Shown here one piece after another: positions 7,037 through 14,884 of a stretch of 29,481 bases of DNA (the stretch's first letter is position 1; each line of letters begins with the position of its first letter). Source of the stretch: AG41 sp035943095 (GTDB lineage: Bacteria > Gemmatimonadota > Gemmatimonadetes > Gemmatimonadales > GWC2-71-9); the NCBI GenBank assembly GCA_035943095.1, contig DASZCN010000148.1:1-29481 (forward strand), in the 5' to 3' direction. The position numbers and the translations under genes are program-made. Below the pieces are notes generated by a model, which was not told the origin of the DNA, did no database searches, and saw only the letters and a list, made by a program, of their open reading frames with translations.

Positions 7037-7091
7037 GCCTCCGGAAAGGGACCGGGAGGGATGGAACAGGCCGGCTCGCCGTGGCGCCTCC

Positions 7092-7163
7092 GGCAAGGTC
7101 GTCTAGTCCGTGACGATGTCCTTGGACCGCTTTATCGCGGGCCCTGACGATGCGACGGACGCC
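7092..7163 (+). pseudogene. RibD/DHFR-like reductase, N-terminal fragment with internal stop
   Basis: The frame reads GKVV, stop (TAG 7104-7106), then SVTMSLDRFIAGPDDATD. The start of dihydrofolate-reductase-like RibD C-terminal-domain proteins is typically G-K-V-x-x-S-x-T-M-S-L-D-G-F-I-A-G-P-[ND]-D, so the match is strong over a short span. An in-frame TAG and the replacement of the remainder of the gene by nucleotidyltransferase sequence show it is dead. A GTG at 7110 could start a chimeric peptide that continues in frame to 7340. Confidence 0.6.
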
Positions 7164-7340
7164 GCGCCCCGCATGGTGAAGGTCGAGATCGACGCGGTCG
7201 AGATCCCGTTCGCGGACCTGGATACGCTCCTCCGCTCGAAGCAGACGGCTCGGCTGCCGGATCAAGCCGACGTCGAGACGCTGGAACGGCTGAAGCCGCT
7301 CCAAGCGGGCCAGCCCGAGCGGCCGGCCCAGCAACGGTGA
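7164..7340 (+). pseudogene. C-terminal fragment of a second nucleotidyltransferase
   Basis: In the same frame as the reductase fragment, the sequence continues VKVEIDAVEIPFADLDTLLR, then SKQTARLPDQADVETLERL, and stops at TGA 7338-7340. The motif of a short beta strand, I-P-F-x-x-L-D-T-L-[IL]-R-S-K-[RQ]-T, then D-x-A-D-V-E-x-L is the usual C-terminus of nucleotidyltransferase-fold proteins of toxin-antitoxin or resistance type. The N-terminal catalytic part is missing. Its stop overlaps the start of the following hybrid kinase (GTGA, 7337-7340), the geometry of a former operon. Confidence 0.55.
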
Positions 7341-9427
7341 TCCGCCGGAGGCAGTCGCGCCGCACCGCGTCGAGGGCGGTCGCCGACCGCGCTCGGGCCG
7401 ACCAGATCCTCCGTGCCGCCTACCGCATCTCCGAGGCGGCCCACACCGCGCCCACCCTCCCGGCCTTGTTCCAGGCGATTCATGGGATCGTGGGCGAGCT
7501 GATGCCCGCCGCGAACTTCTACATCGCGCTCTACGACGACACTAGCGACACGGTGAGTTTTCCCTACTTCGTGGACGAGCGCGATCCGCCGCAGCGGCCC
7601 AAACGAGCCGGCCGTGGACTGACCGAGTACGTGCTGCGCACGGGCCAGCCGCTGTTGGTGGACGAAGAAGGCCATCGAGCGTTGGAGCGTCGGGGCGAGG
7701 CCGAGTTGATCGGCGCCCCCTCCATCCAGTGGCTCGGCGTCCCCCTGAAGATCGGCGACACGACCATCGGCGTGCTCGCCGTCCAGACCTACACCCAGGG
7801 CGTGCGGTACGGCGAGGCAGAGGCGCAGGTGCTGGCGTACGTGTCCACCCAGGTCGCGATGGCCGTGGAGCGCAAGCGTGCCGAAACGAGCTTGCAGGCC
7901 CAACAACGGGTCCTCCGTCAGGTGATCGATGCCAACCCGAGCCTGATCTTCGTGAAAGACTGGGACGGCCGGTTTACGCTCGTGAACCAAGCGGTCGCGG
8001 ACATCTACGGCAGCACCGTCGACGACCTGCTTGGGAAGAGCGATGCCGATTTCAACCCCAACCGCGCGGAAGTCGAGCACTTCCTCCGCGATGACCGGGA
8101 GGTCATGGCGTCCCAGCGCCCGAAACTCATTCCCGAGGAGCCCGTGACCGACGCCCGCCAGGGCGTCACCCGCTGGTTCCAGACCGTAAAGGTGCCGCTC
8201 ATCGCGGCCGACGGGACGAGCCGCCACGTGCTCGGCGTGGCGACGGAAATCACGCAACGGAAGGCGCTGGAGACGCAGCTGCTGCAAGCCCACAAGATGG
8301 AGGCGATCGGGCGGCTGGCCGGCGGGCTCGCCCACGATTTCAACAATCTGCTGACTGCCATGCTCGGCTCCGCCGATCTCCTGCTCGAGATCTTGGGACC
8401 GGACCACCCGGGGCGCGAGGACGTCGACGCCGTGCGCGAAGCGGCGCTGCGCGCCGCGGAGCTCACGCGCCAGCTCCTCGCGTTCAGCCGGCAGCAAGTG
8501 CTGACCCCGCGGGTACTCGATGTGAACACGCTGGTCGCCGGTGTGGAGCGGATCCTGCGGCGCTTGATCGGGGAGGATATCACACTGCAGACCGCCCTGG
8601 CGCCGGCGATCGGCGCGGTGCGTGCCGACCCGAACCAGCTCGAACAGGTGATCCTGAACCTCGCGGTGAATGCGCGCGATGCCATGCCGCACGGGGGCAC
8701 GCTCACCATCGAGACCGCGAACGTCGAGCTCGACCATGCCTATGCACGGGAGCACGCGCCAGTCACGCCGGGCCGCTACGTGCTGCTCGCGGTCAGTGAC
8801 ACCGGCAGCGGTATGGATGTGCAGACGAAGGCCCGGATCTTCGAGCCGTTCTTCACGACCAAGGAGCGCGGGAAGGGGACGGGGTTGGGGCTCTCGACGG
8901 CGTATGGCATCGTCAAGCAGAGCGGGGGCTACATCTGGGTCTACAGCGAGCCGGGGCAGGGCACGACCTTCAAGATCTACCTTCCCCGGATCGAAGCGGA
9001 GGTCGAGACTGCGCCGCCGGCCCAGACTCCTACCGCCTCGCTCCGGGGGGGGGAAACGCTGCTCGTCGTCGAAGACCACCCCGACGTGCGGCGGCTCACG
9101 AAGAAAGTGCTGGAGGCGCGGGGCTATACGGTCCTCGTTGCAGCAGAGGGGTCGGAGGCGCTGCGGCTGGCGGCGCAGCACGCCGGCCCGATTGACCTGC
9201 TCGTCACCGACGTGGTCATGCCGGGGATGAGCGGGCGGGAGGCGGCACTGCTCCTGACCGCTCAGCGACCCGACCTGAAGGTCCTCTATCTGTCAGGCTA
9301 CGCCGACGAAACGATCGTCCGCCACGGCGTGCTCGAGCCGGGCCTCGCGTTCCTACAGAAGCCGTTCGCGCCCGACGTGCTGGCGCGCAAGGTGCGGGAC
9401 GTACTCGATTCGCCCCCGGCGGGCTAG
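7337..9427 (+). CDS. Hybrid sensor histidine kinase: GAF, PAS, HisKA, HATPase, receiver
   Basis: This 696-residue soluble protein has no membrane helix. It has a GAF domain (about 25-180), a PAS domain (about 185-315, VIDANPSLIFVKDWDGRF), a HisKA helix with phospho-acceptor His333 in GLAHDFNNLL, a HATPase with N-box NLAVNARDAMP, G boxes D-T-G-S-G-M and G-T-G-L-G-L, and a C-terminal receiver with phospho-acceptor Asp625 in LVTDVVMPGMSG and the conserved Lys in LQKPF. A cytoplasmic signal is sensed, and phosphate could move within the protein or onward to another phosphotransfer protein. The GTG start overlaps the preceding fragment's stop and lacks a clear Shine-Dalgarno, so the first 20 residues (RRRQSRRTASR) may not be authentic. 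The last ~110 coding bases recur at 19173-19285. Confidence 0.88.
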   Translation: MIRRRQSRRTASRAVADRARADQILRAAYRISEAAHTAPTLPALFQAIHGIVGELMPAANFYIALYDDTSDTVSFPYFVDERDPPQRPKRAGRGLTEYVLRTGQPLLVDEEGHRALERRGEAELIGAPSIQWLGVPLKIGDTTIGVLAVQTYTQGVRYGEAEAQVLAYVSTQVAMAVERKRAETSLQAQQRVLRQVIDANPSLIFVKDWDGRFTLVNQAVADIYGSTVDDLLGKSDADFNPNRAEVEHFLRDDREVMASQRPKLIPEEPVTDARQGVTRWFQTVKVPLIAADGTSRHVLGVATEITQRKALETQLLQAHKMEAIGRLAGGLAHDFNNLLTAMLGSADLLLEILGPDHPGREDVDAVREAALRAAELTRQLLAFSRQQVLTPRVLDVNTLVAGVERILRRLIGEDITLQTALAPAIGAVRADPNQLEQVILNLAVNARDAMPHGGTLTIETANVELDHAYAREHAPVTPGRYVLLAVSDTGSGMDVQTKARIFEPFFTTKERGKGTGLGLSTAYGIVKQSGGYIWVYSEPGQGTTFKIYLPRIEAEVETAPPAQTPTASLRGGETLLVVEDHPDVRRLTKKVLEARGYTVLVAAEGSEALRLAAQHAGPIDLLVTDVVMPGMSGREAALLLTAQRPDLKVLYLSGYADETIVRHGVLEPGLAFLQKPFAPDVLARKVRDVLDSPPAG

Positions 9428-9582
9428 GCTCGTCAAGAGCGCCGCAGGCGAGCCGTATCCAGAGCAGACAGGCGGACCCCATTATCCTGCTCCCCGTTGT
9501 GCCGCTGCGCCAGCGGCGGCGATTCGAGCCGGGTCCCCAGTGCCCGGCGTCGGCGATGCGTGCCGCGCGGATCGCGTAGGTT
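9298..9582 (+). repeat. Direct repeat copy 1: kinase 3' end plus downstream spacer
   Basis: The core 9315-9559 matches 19173-19416 with, by my count, ten substitutions and one single-base indel in about 245 positions. Weaker similarity extends left to about 9298 and right, with gaps, to GCGTAGGTT at 9574-9582. It covers the last ~38 codons of the hybrid kinase's receiver and the whole intergenic stretch down to the stop codon of the DUF302 gene. Coding and non-coding parts are equally conserved. The spacer 9428-9580 holds no gene. Confidence 0.9.
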
Positions 9583-9985
9583 ATGGAGCAAGTGCCGCTT
9601 CGACGATCGACTCAACTGCGTCGAAGGGCGCACGCAGTGCACCCCCGATGTGGTACCGCTCCGCCAGGAATACTGGTGAGTTGTAACTTACTGATACCGC
9701 TCCGTTCTTGTCCTCCCAGACCAGCACCTTGAGCGGGAGATCCAAACCAGCGGGCGGCGACGCGAGCATCACTGACGTGCCCACAGTCGGTTTCCCAAAC
9801 ATGACGAGTTTCGACTCGGGCATCTGCAAACCAACTCTTTCGGCTGTGCCGCTGTGATCGATGACCCTAAACAGCGTAAAGCCCCGATCCTCGATCAGGC
9901 GCCTCAGTCGATCGACGGTCTCTGCGACGGACTTGCCACTGGGCCTGGTGATGAGCCCGGCCGAAGACTGCGCACTTTCCAGCAT
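9581..9985 (-). CDS. DUF302 domain protein
   Basis: This 134-residue protein starts with ATG 9985 and an AGGAG about 6 bp upstream. The body follows the DUF302 pattern: VAETVDRLRRLIEDRGFTLF, then RVIDHSGTAERVGLQMPESKLVMFGKP split over two strands and a G-x-P motif, then a V-L-V-W-E-D strand and a Y-N-S-P segment near the end. The domain is small and alpha/beta, of unknown biochemical role, often in oxidative- or metal-stress neighbourhoods. There is no signal peptide. It lies 27 bp after the FixJ-type gene on the same strand, so it is probably the last gene of that operon and a target or accessory of the phosphorelay. Confidence 0.85.
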   Translation of the reverse strand: MLESAQSSAGLITRPSGKSVAETVDRLRRLIEDRGFTLFRVIDHSGTAERVGLQMPESKLVMFGKPTVGTSVMLASPPAGLDLPLKVLVWEDKNGAVSVSYNSPVFLAERYHIGGALRAPFDAVESIVEAALAP

Positions 9986-10012
9986 CAGGACTCCTACGTT
10001 CTAGGCATTCGG

Positions 10013-10693
10013 CTAGTTGCGGGTGCCGGGAGTTGTGAGGTGCAGTTTAGCGGCCATCTTGACGAGCTCGGCGAGCGAGCCCGCTTTCATTTTTCGCATC
10101 ACCCGACCGCGATGCGTCTTAACGGTGGCCTCGCTAATGCCGAGCTGGCCACCGATCTGCTTGTTCAGCAGCCCGGACACCACCAGTCCCATCACCTGCT
10201 GCTCGCGCTGAGAGAGCAACGCGTAGCGTTGGTATAGCACGTGCAGCCCCGCTTCCTCGGCAAGCGCCGCCCGGCTCCGGCCGATGGCCTGCCGAATCGC
10301 ACTCAACAGCACCTCGCGACTGTACGGCTTAGTCAGGAACTCGATCGCTCCAGCCTTCATGGCCCGGACGGTCATCGGTACGTCGCCGTGCCCGGTGATG
10401 AAGATGATGGGCAGGTGTAGGCGCTCGGCACCGATCTGTTCCTGCAGCTCGAGACCGTTCAAGTCGGGAAGGGACACGTCGAGGATGAGGCAGCCGGCCA
10501 TCGGCGAGCGGGGGCCCGCCAAGAAGTCGCCGGCGGACGCGAACAGCCGCGGCTCCCAGCCGGCGGAACGGATCAGCAGCTCTAGCGATTCCCGGACGGA
10601 CACGTCGTCGTCGACCACGAAGACGACAGGCTTCGGGGGGGCAGCCATCGGTGACGTCCTCGCGCGCGGTTCCAGCACAGTCACGTTATCCAT
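10013..10693 (-). CDS. FixJ/NarL-type response regulator (receiver + LuxR helix-turn-helix)
   Basis: The ATG at 10693 has GGGAGG 6 bp upstream and gives 226 residues; an upstream frame to 10798 is disfavoured because it overlaps the previous gene. The receiver spans about 22-140, with the acidic DDD near residue 28, phospho-acceptor Asp72 (LILDVSLPDLNG), the Thr of FITGHGD and the Lys of LTKPY. A LuxR-type helix-turn-helix follows at about 160-220 (LSQREQQVMGLVVSGLLNKQ, then SEATVKTHRGRVMRKM). Spacing and motifs are those of FixJ-class transcription activators paired with FixL-like kinases. The propeller kinase two genes upstream has a FixL-like transmitter, so it is the natural partner. Targets may include the divergent hydrolase run. 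Confidence 0.9.
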   Translation of the reverse strand: MDNVTVLEPRARTSPMAAPPKPVVFVVDDDVSVRESLELLIRSAGWEPRLFASAGDFLAGPRSPMAGCLILDVSLPDLNGLELQEQIGAERLHLPIIFITGHGDVPMTVRAMKAGAIEFLTKPYSREVLLSAIRQAIGRSRAALAEEAGLHVLYQRYALLSQREQQVMGLVVSGLLNKQIGGQLGISEATVKTHRGRVMRKMKAGSLAELVKMAAKLHLTTPGTRN

Positions 10694-10728
10694 GCGGACC
10701 TCCCGTCCGCAATACGGGGGCGAGTGGG

Positions 10729-11100
10729 TCATTCGTGCTGCAGAGCCCGGTTCAGCGCGGTGAGGAGGGCGGCCTGGCTGAACGGCTTGAAGAGGCACTC
10801 GACCGCTCCCTCCTCGAGTATGCGGGCGCGGATCATAGCGTCCTCCAGCGCCGTGATGAATACGACCGGGACGTCATGCCCTCGCCGACGCAATTCCCGG
10901 AGGAGCTCGGGCCCGCTCATGTCCGGCATGGCGATGTCCAGCAGGATGCAGGACACGCGGTCCAAGTCAGGGGAGTCGAGAAACGCGCTCGCCGACCCGT
11001 AGTCCAGCGCGACAAAGCCCAGCGCCCGCAGCAGGCCAGGGAGTGCGTCGCGGACGGATTCGTCGTCATCAACCACGGCGATGAGCGTATCTCTTGTCAC
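10729..11100 (-). CDS. Single-domain response regulator (CheY-like receiver)
   Basis: A GTG at 11100 preceded by GAGGG gives 123 residues; a GTG at 11151 in the same frame is an alternative that adds 17 poorly conserved residues. It is one receiver domain: acidic patch VVDDDESVRD at 9-18, phospho-acceptor Asp55 (LLDIAMPDMSG), FITALED and LFKPFSQ. There is no output domain. It lies 35 bp upstream of the FixJ-type gene and 175 bp after the propeller kinase. A stand-alone receiver between a kinase and a FixJ regulator may act as a phosphate sink or competing acceptor. It resembles the receiver of its FixJ neighbour and may derive from it. Confidence 0.85.
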   Translation of the reverse strand: MTRDTLIAVVDDDESVRDALPGLLRALGFVALDYGSASAFLDSPDLDRVSCILLDIAMPDMSGPELLRELRRRGHDVPVVFITALEDAMIRARILEEGAVECLFKPFSQAALLTALNRALQHE

Positions 11101-11275
11101 GAGGCCCTCATGGTGGACGTGCGTCGCAGAGCATGCACCGCCGGTGATCACGCGGTGCGGCTTCAGCGCTCACCGTCCCCCTACAAGCTGGGCCGCTCGG
11201 CAGGGGTGATCTATCCTACTTTGGTTGCACTGCGATCCCCGGGGGGTGGAATGAAGACCCGCAGGTGCTCGGGAG

Positions 11276-14200
11276 TCACCGATGCGCGGGCAGCGAGAAG
11301 GCGAAGGTAGCTCCCGGGCCCTCGTTGCGGGTCGCTGACAGGCGGCCGCGGTGACTTTCGATGATTGAACGACAGACGGACAACCCCATCCCCATCCCGT
11401 CGTCCTTCGTCGTATAGAAGGGGTCGAACAGCCTCTTCGCGGCGTCGGGCTCGAACCCGACCCCCGCATCCCGCACACTCAGGCGCACCCGGCCATCGGG
11501 CTCCGGCTCGGTTTTCACGAGCAACTCCCTCGTCCGGTCATCGATCGCCTTCATCGCGTCCGCCGCATTGCGCACCAGGTTCAACACCACCTGTTGCAGC
11601 TGGATGCGGTCGCCCTCGATGAGCGGGAGGTTCGGCGCGAACTCCATCTGCAACACGACGCGATGTTGTTGCAAATCGGCTCTGGAAAGCGCGATCACTT
11701 CGCGGGCGGCCTCGTTCAGGTCCATGATCTCTGGTCGCGCGAGCTTCCGGCTGTAGAGACTCCGCAGCCGCGTGACGATTTCCGACGCGCGATTCCCGTC
11801 GCGCATTAATCGTCGTACCGTCTCGCGGGCCTCTTCGAGGTTCGGGGGAGCAGTGCCGAGCATCTGCAGACACGTCTCAGCGTTTGCGACGATGCCGGCC
11901 AACGGCTGGTTCACCTCGTGTGCAATCGCTGCCGTCAACGCTGCGAAGCTCGTGACCCGGTTGACGCGAGCGAGTTCGGCGCGAAGCTTGCCGACCGCCT
12001 CGTCGGCGCGCGCGATCTGTCGCCGTCGCCAGAGCGCAAGCAACCACACGATGCCGAGCATCGCCGTGCCGACGAGGTAAGGGAACAGGCCGGTCTGAGT
12101 AAATGTTGGCGGTATCTCGATGTCGACGCCGGCGCCCGACGCATTCCAGACGCCATCCTCATTTGCGGCGATTACCTGGAACCGATACTTCCCCGGCTGG
12201 AGATTGGTGTAGAACGCCTCGCGCCGGTTGCCGGCATCGATCCACCCGGTGTCGACGCCGATGAGCCGATAGCGGAATGTCACGCGATCCGGGATCGCGA
12301 GACTCAACGCTGTATACGAAACCTCGAGGTCGCTGGTGCGGACGGGAAGAGCGATGCGAGTACCGATGGCGTACGGCTTGCCAGCTACCTCCAGTCCGTG
12401 AATTTGGACCGGCGGCGCGAGACCATTCCGCCTGATGTTTGACGGATCGATCCATGCGACATCGCGCTCCGTGGTGAACCAGAGTCGACCGTCCGAGCCC
12501 TGAATCGCCGTCGGAAGAGGAAGGAATTGCGGCGCCGGACTCGCGAGTCCGTCGTGATAGTCGAACTGTTCTGCCCTTGCATGGTACGCCGTGTCGCTCA
12601 GCGCACGGCGCACTTCCGCAGCTTCGATGTGAGTAACACCGGGAATGCCGTTGAGCCACAGAGCGCCGTCAGCCGTCTCGATAATGCCCGTGATTCCGCG
12701 GAGTGGCTGGGTCGCGGTGAAGGAGTGGAAATGGTCGTCAGCCATCAACGTGGTCAAGCCAGATTCGCCACCAATCCATAACCTGGGGCCGTGGGCCCAG
12801 AGCGCGGTCACGGCGCCGACGTGCAGTCCATCGGCCTCGGAGTAGATGCGAAGGGGATCCCCTCCCCCAACGCGCACGAGGCGATTCCCGGTAAATCCGA
12901 GCCAAGTTCGATCGGCGCTATCGGTAACGATCGTGAACGCGAGCTGATTTGCGAAGGCTGGCGGCAGCGGAGCAAGCGACCACGTCGTCGTGTGGCGTCG
13001 CAATACACCCTTCATGCGTCCGCGGACCGACAGCCACAGGTCGCCGCTCAGCGTTTGGGCAATGGCCTGGACCAGGCTTGCTTCGGCCACATCGGGAAGG
13101 GGGACGCGCGCAAAGCGGGCGTCTCCCGCTGTCGGGCTGGGCGCTGCGTGCCACATTCCACTTGGCCCACCGAACCACACTCCCCCCGCAAGGTCACGGT
13201 AAATACACGTGATATCCACAGCTCCACGATCGACGGTCATCGCGCGCTCGCGGACCGTAGCCAGCGGCAAGTCGTATCGGCCAACCCAGACGGACCCGTC
13301 AGCGGCGGGCCCGACGGCCGGTGTGGCGCGCGGGCTTGGGAGCAGGACAGGCGTAAACTTCGTTTCACGAAACCGCTCGATCCCACCTGCGGTTCCGACC
13401 CACACATTACGCTCACGGTCTTCGATTATGACCTGCGCGTTCGTGCCCGTCGTCAACGGAACCCGCTCGCTTATTGATAAGGCGCTGCTCTGGTGGCCGG
13501 CACCATTCACGATGAGCGGAACGCGCACGAACCCAGAGCTATCGATCATCCACGCGTTGGCTCGGTGATCGATAAGCAGCGCCGTCGTTTGCCGTAGGTG
13601 AGCGGTAGCAGGGCGAGCCGGGACCGCTCCCCCAGCGGAGTCCGAGAGCCGGGTGAGGCCAAGCGTCATGGACGCGCCCCAGACCGAGCCATCTGGCGCT
13701 TGGCGTGGCATGCCAACGCCGATCCCCCGCGGATCGAGCGAAGGGGCTTCGCGCACGAACTGGCTCGCGCCCCGCAACAGCGTGAAGACCCCTGTGTTCG
13801 TGGCAGCCCACAACGTGCCGCGACGGTCAACGAGGAGGTCGGACGTCAGGCCACCCGGGTATCCGCTGTCGCGGCCGTAGCGCTTCCAACGGCCTGCTAC
13901 CAATCGCGCGAGTCCGGTCGTCGTAGCGACCGAAATACTCCCCATTGAATCCTGCACGATGGCGGTGATCGTTCCATCGGGCAGGCCGTCACGCTGGCCG
14001 TAGCTCGCGACGCGTCCGCGCGCCACGACGCTCACCCCGCCCGCGACATAGCCGATCCAGAGCGACGTGTCCGGCGTCGGGAGCAGTGCATTGATCGAAA
14101 CCGATGGCAACCGCGGCGCCCCCGGGGCCTCGAACGGCTCGAATCGTACACCGTCGAAACTGTAGAGCCCTGTTTGTGCACCGATCCACAAAACCCCGTC

Positions 14201-14386
14201 CGCCGACTGCGCCAGCGCGCTAACCGCAGTCGGTGCTCCGTCTCGAATTGTCCAGGCGGCGTGATCAAGCGCTCCGATCGGCGGGCCGTACTGACCCTGC
14301 AGCACGGGTACCGTAGCGCAGAAGAGTACGAACGACAATCCGGTGTGCAAGCCGATGGCCGAGACCACGGCAATGCTGAATCGCAT
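11276..14386 (-). CDS. Sensor histidine kinase with periplasmic beta-propeller (Reg_prop/Y_Y_Y type)
   Basis: Starting at ATG 14386 (AGGA upstream; the frame stays open to 14479) the protein has 1036 residues. In order: a signal peptide or anchor (MRFSIAVVSAIGLHTGLSFV), a long propeller section with repeated D-G-x-x-W-[IV]-G-x-x-x-G-[IL] blades (for example DGVLWIGAQTGLYSFDG), a Y_Y_Y-like domain at about 685-755 (FRYRLIGVDTGWID, then LQPGKYRFQV), one membrane helix at about 760-780, a HisKA helix with His823 in AIAHEVNQPLAGI, and a HATPase with NLVRNAADAM and G-M-G-M-G-L-S. The transmitter is of the FixL/NodV kind. Such sensors read ligands in the periplasm, classically polysaccharide fragments in Bacteroidota. 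No receiver is fused, so the two receivers downstream should take its phosphate. Confidence 0.9.
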   Translation of the reverse strand: MRFSIAVVSAIGLHTGLSFVLFCATVPVLQGQYGPPIGALDHAAWTIRDGAPTAVSALAQSADGVLWIGAQTGLYSFDGVRFEPFEAPGAPRLPSVSINALLPTPDTSLWIGYVAGGVSVVARGRVASYGQRDGLPDGTITAIVQDSMGSISVATTTGLARLVAGRWKRYGRDSGYPGGLTSDLLVDRRGTLWAATNTGVFTLLRGASQFVREAPSLDPRGIGVGMPRQAPDGSVWGASMTLGLTRLSDSAGGAVPARPATAHLRQTTALLIDHRANAWMIDSSGFVRVPLIVNGAGHQSSALSISERVPLTTGTNAQVIIEDRERNVWVGTAGGIERFRETKFTPVLLPSPRATPAVGPAADGSVWVGRYDLPLATVRERAMTVDRGAVDITCIYRDLAGGVWFGGPSGMWHAAPSPTAGDARFARVPLPDVAEASLVQAIAQTLSGDLWLSVRGRMKGVLRRHTTTWSLAPLPPAFANQLAFTIVTDSADRTWLGFTGNRLVRVGGGDPLRIYSEADGLHVGAVTALWAHGPRLWIGGESGLTTLMADDHFHSFTATQPLRGITGIIETADGALWLNGIPGVTHIEAAEVRRALSDTAYHARAEQFDYHDGLASPAPQFLPLPTAIQGSDGRLWFTTERDVAWIDPSNIRRNGLAPPVQIHGLEVAGKPYAIGTRIALPVRTSDLEVSYTALSLAIPDRVTFRYRLIGVDTGWIDAGNRREAFYTNLQPGKYRFQVIAANEDGVWNASGAGVDIEIPPTFTQTGLFPYLVGTAMLGIVWLLALWRRRQIARADEAVGKLRAELARVNRVTSFAALTAAIAHEVNQPLAGIVANAETCLQMLGTAPPNLEEARETVRRLMRDGNRASEIVTRLRSLYSRKLARPEIMDLNEAAREVIALSRADLQQHRVVLQMEFAPNLPLIEGDRIQLQQVVLNLVRNAADAMKAIDDRTRELLVKTEPEPDGRVRLSVRDAGVGFEPDAAKRLFDPFYTTKDDGMGMGLSVCRSIIESHRGRLSATRNEGPGATFAFSLPAHR

Positions 14387-14681
14387 CAAGCGCGTTCCTG
14401 GCGGCGGGGGCTCAGTCCACGACCACCGTGACGGCATAGGCGCTGCGGATTCCTGAACGCTGGCGGCAGGCCGTAGCACGCACCGCCAATTATGTAGCCC
14501 GGTCTCGGCACTCGCGCAACCGACACGCCCGTGTGGTCAACCTACCGCCTATCCCATCGCCAACGAATCGCTCCGCCGGCCGCGCCAGCGCGAAGGCGCC
14601 TGGGCCTCGGCGTGCGGCGTCCTACTAAGGTGGAATAGGGATGGCTGGCTGCACACGGTATCGTGGAGCCGTCCCGAACTC

Positions 14682-14803
14682 TTGGAGTCTGGCATGCCGT
14701 GCGGCTCCTGGAACGCTGCTCGGCGGAGCGGTTTCGACGTGACCTTCATCGACCGCAACCACCACCACCGGTTCCAATGCGCTGCCGTATCAGATGGCCA
14801 CGG
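14682..14803 (+). pseudogene. NDH-2-type FAD/NAD oxidoreductase, short N-terminal fragment
   Basis: The plus frame reads CGSWNAARRSGFDVTFIDRN then HHHRFQ; after a one-base shift the next frame gives LPYQMAT. Together this matches the start of type II NADH dehydrogenases (G-G-x-x-N-A-A-[KR]-x-L ... D-V-T-[LV]-I-D-R-x-N-x-H-x-F-Q-P-L-L-Y-Q-V-A-T). Only about 40 codons survive, with a frameshift and a lost Gly-rich loop residue. The remainder of the gap 14387-14884 shows nothing except the divergent promoter zone and the AAGGAGG before 14885. Confidence 0.6.
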
Positions 14804-14884
14804 ATTCCTGTTTCAATATGCCTATCGGTTTCCGAAGACGTCTTGCGATTTCTCGAGGAGTAACCCGTTTCTAAGGAGGCGGCC

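Noticed and set aside
5063..7340. The two nucleotidyltransferase fragments as halves of one inverted gene
   Set aside because: The 5' piece has the AbiEii-like Phe-Cys-Phe-Ile-Gly-Gly start while the 3' piece looks like the end of a different nucleotidyltransferase group, so one parent gene is not supported.
7262..9181. 639-codon open frame antisense to the hybrid kinase
   Set aside because: Composition dominated by Arg, His and Gln with no motif; the plus strand carries complete kinase and receiver signatures.
12791..13477. 228-codon plus frame antisense to the propeller kinase
   Set aside because: The minus strand carries regular propeller blades through this part; the plus frame has no recognisable features.
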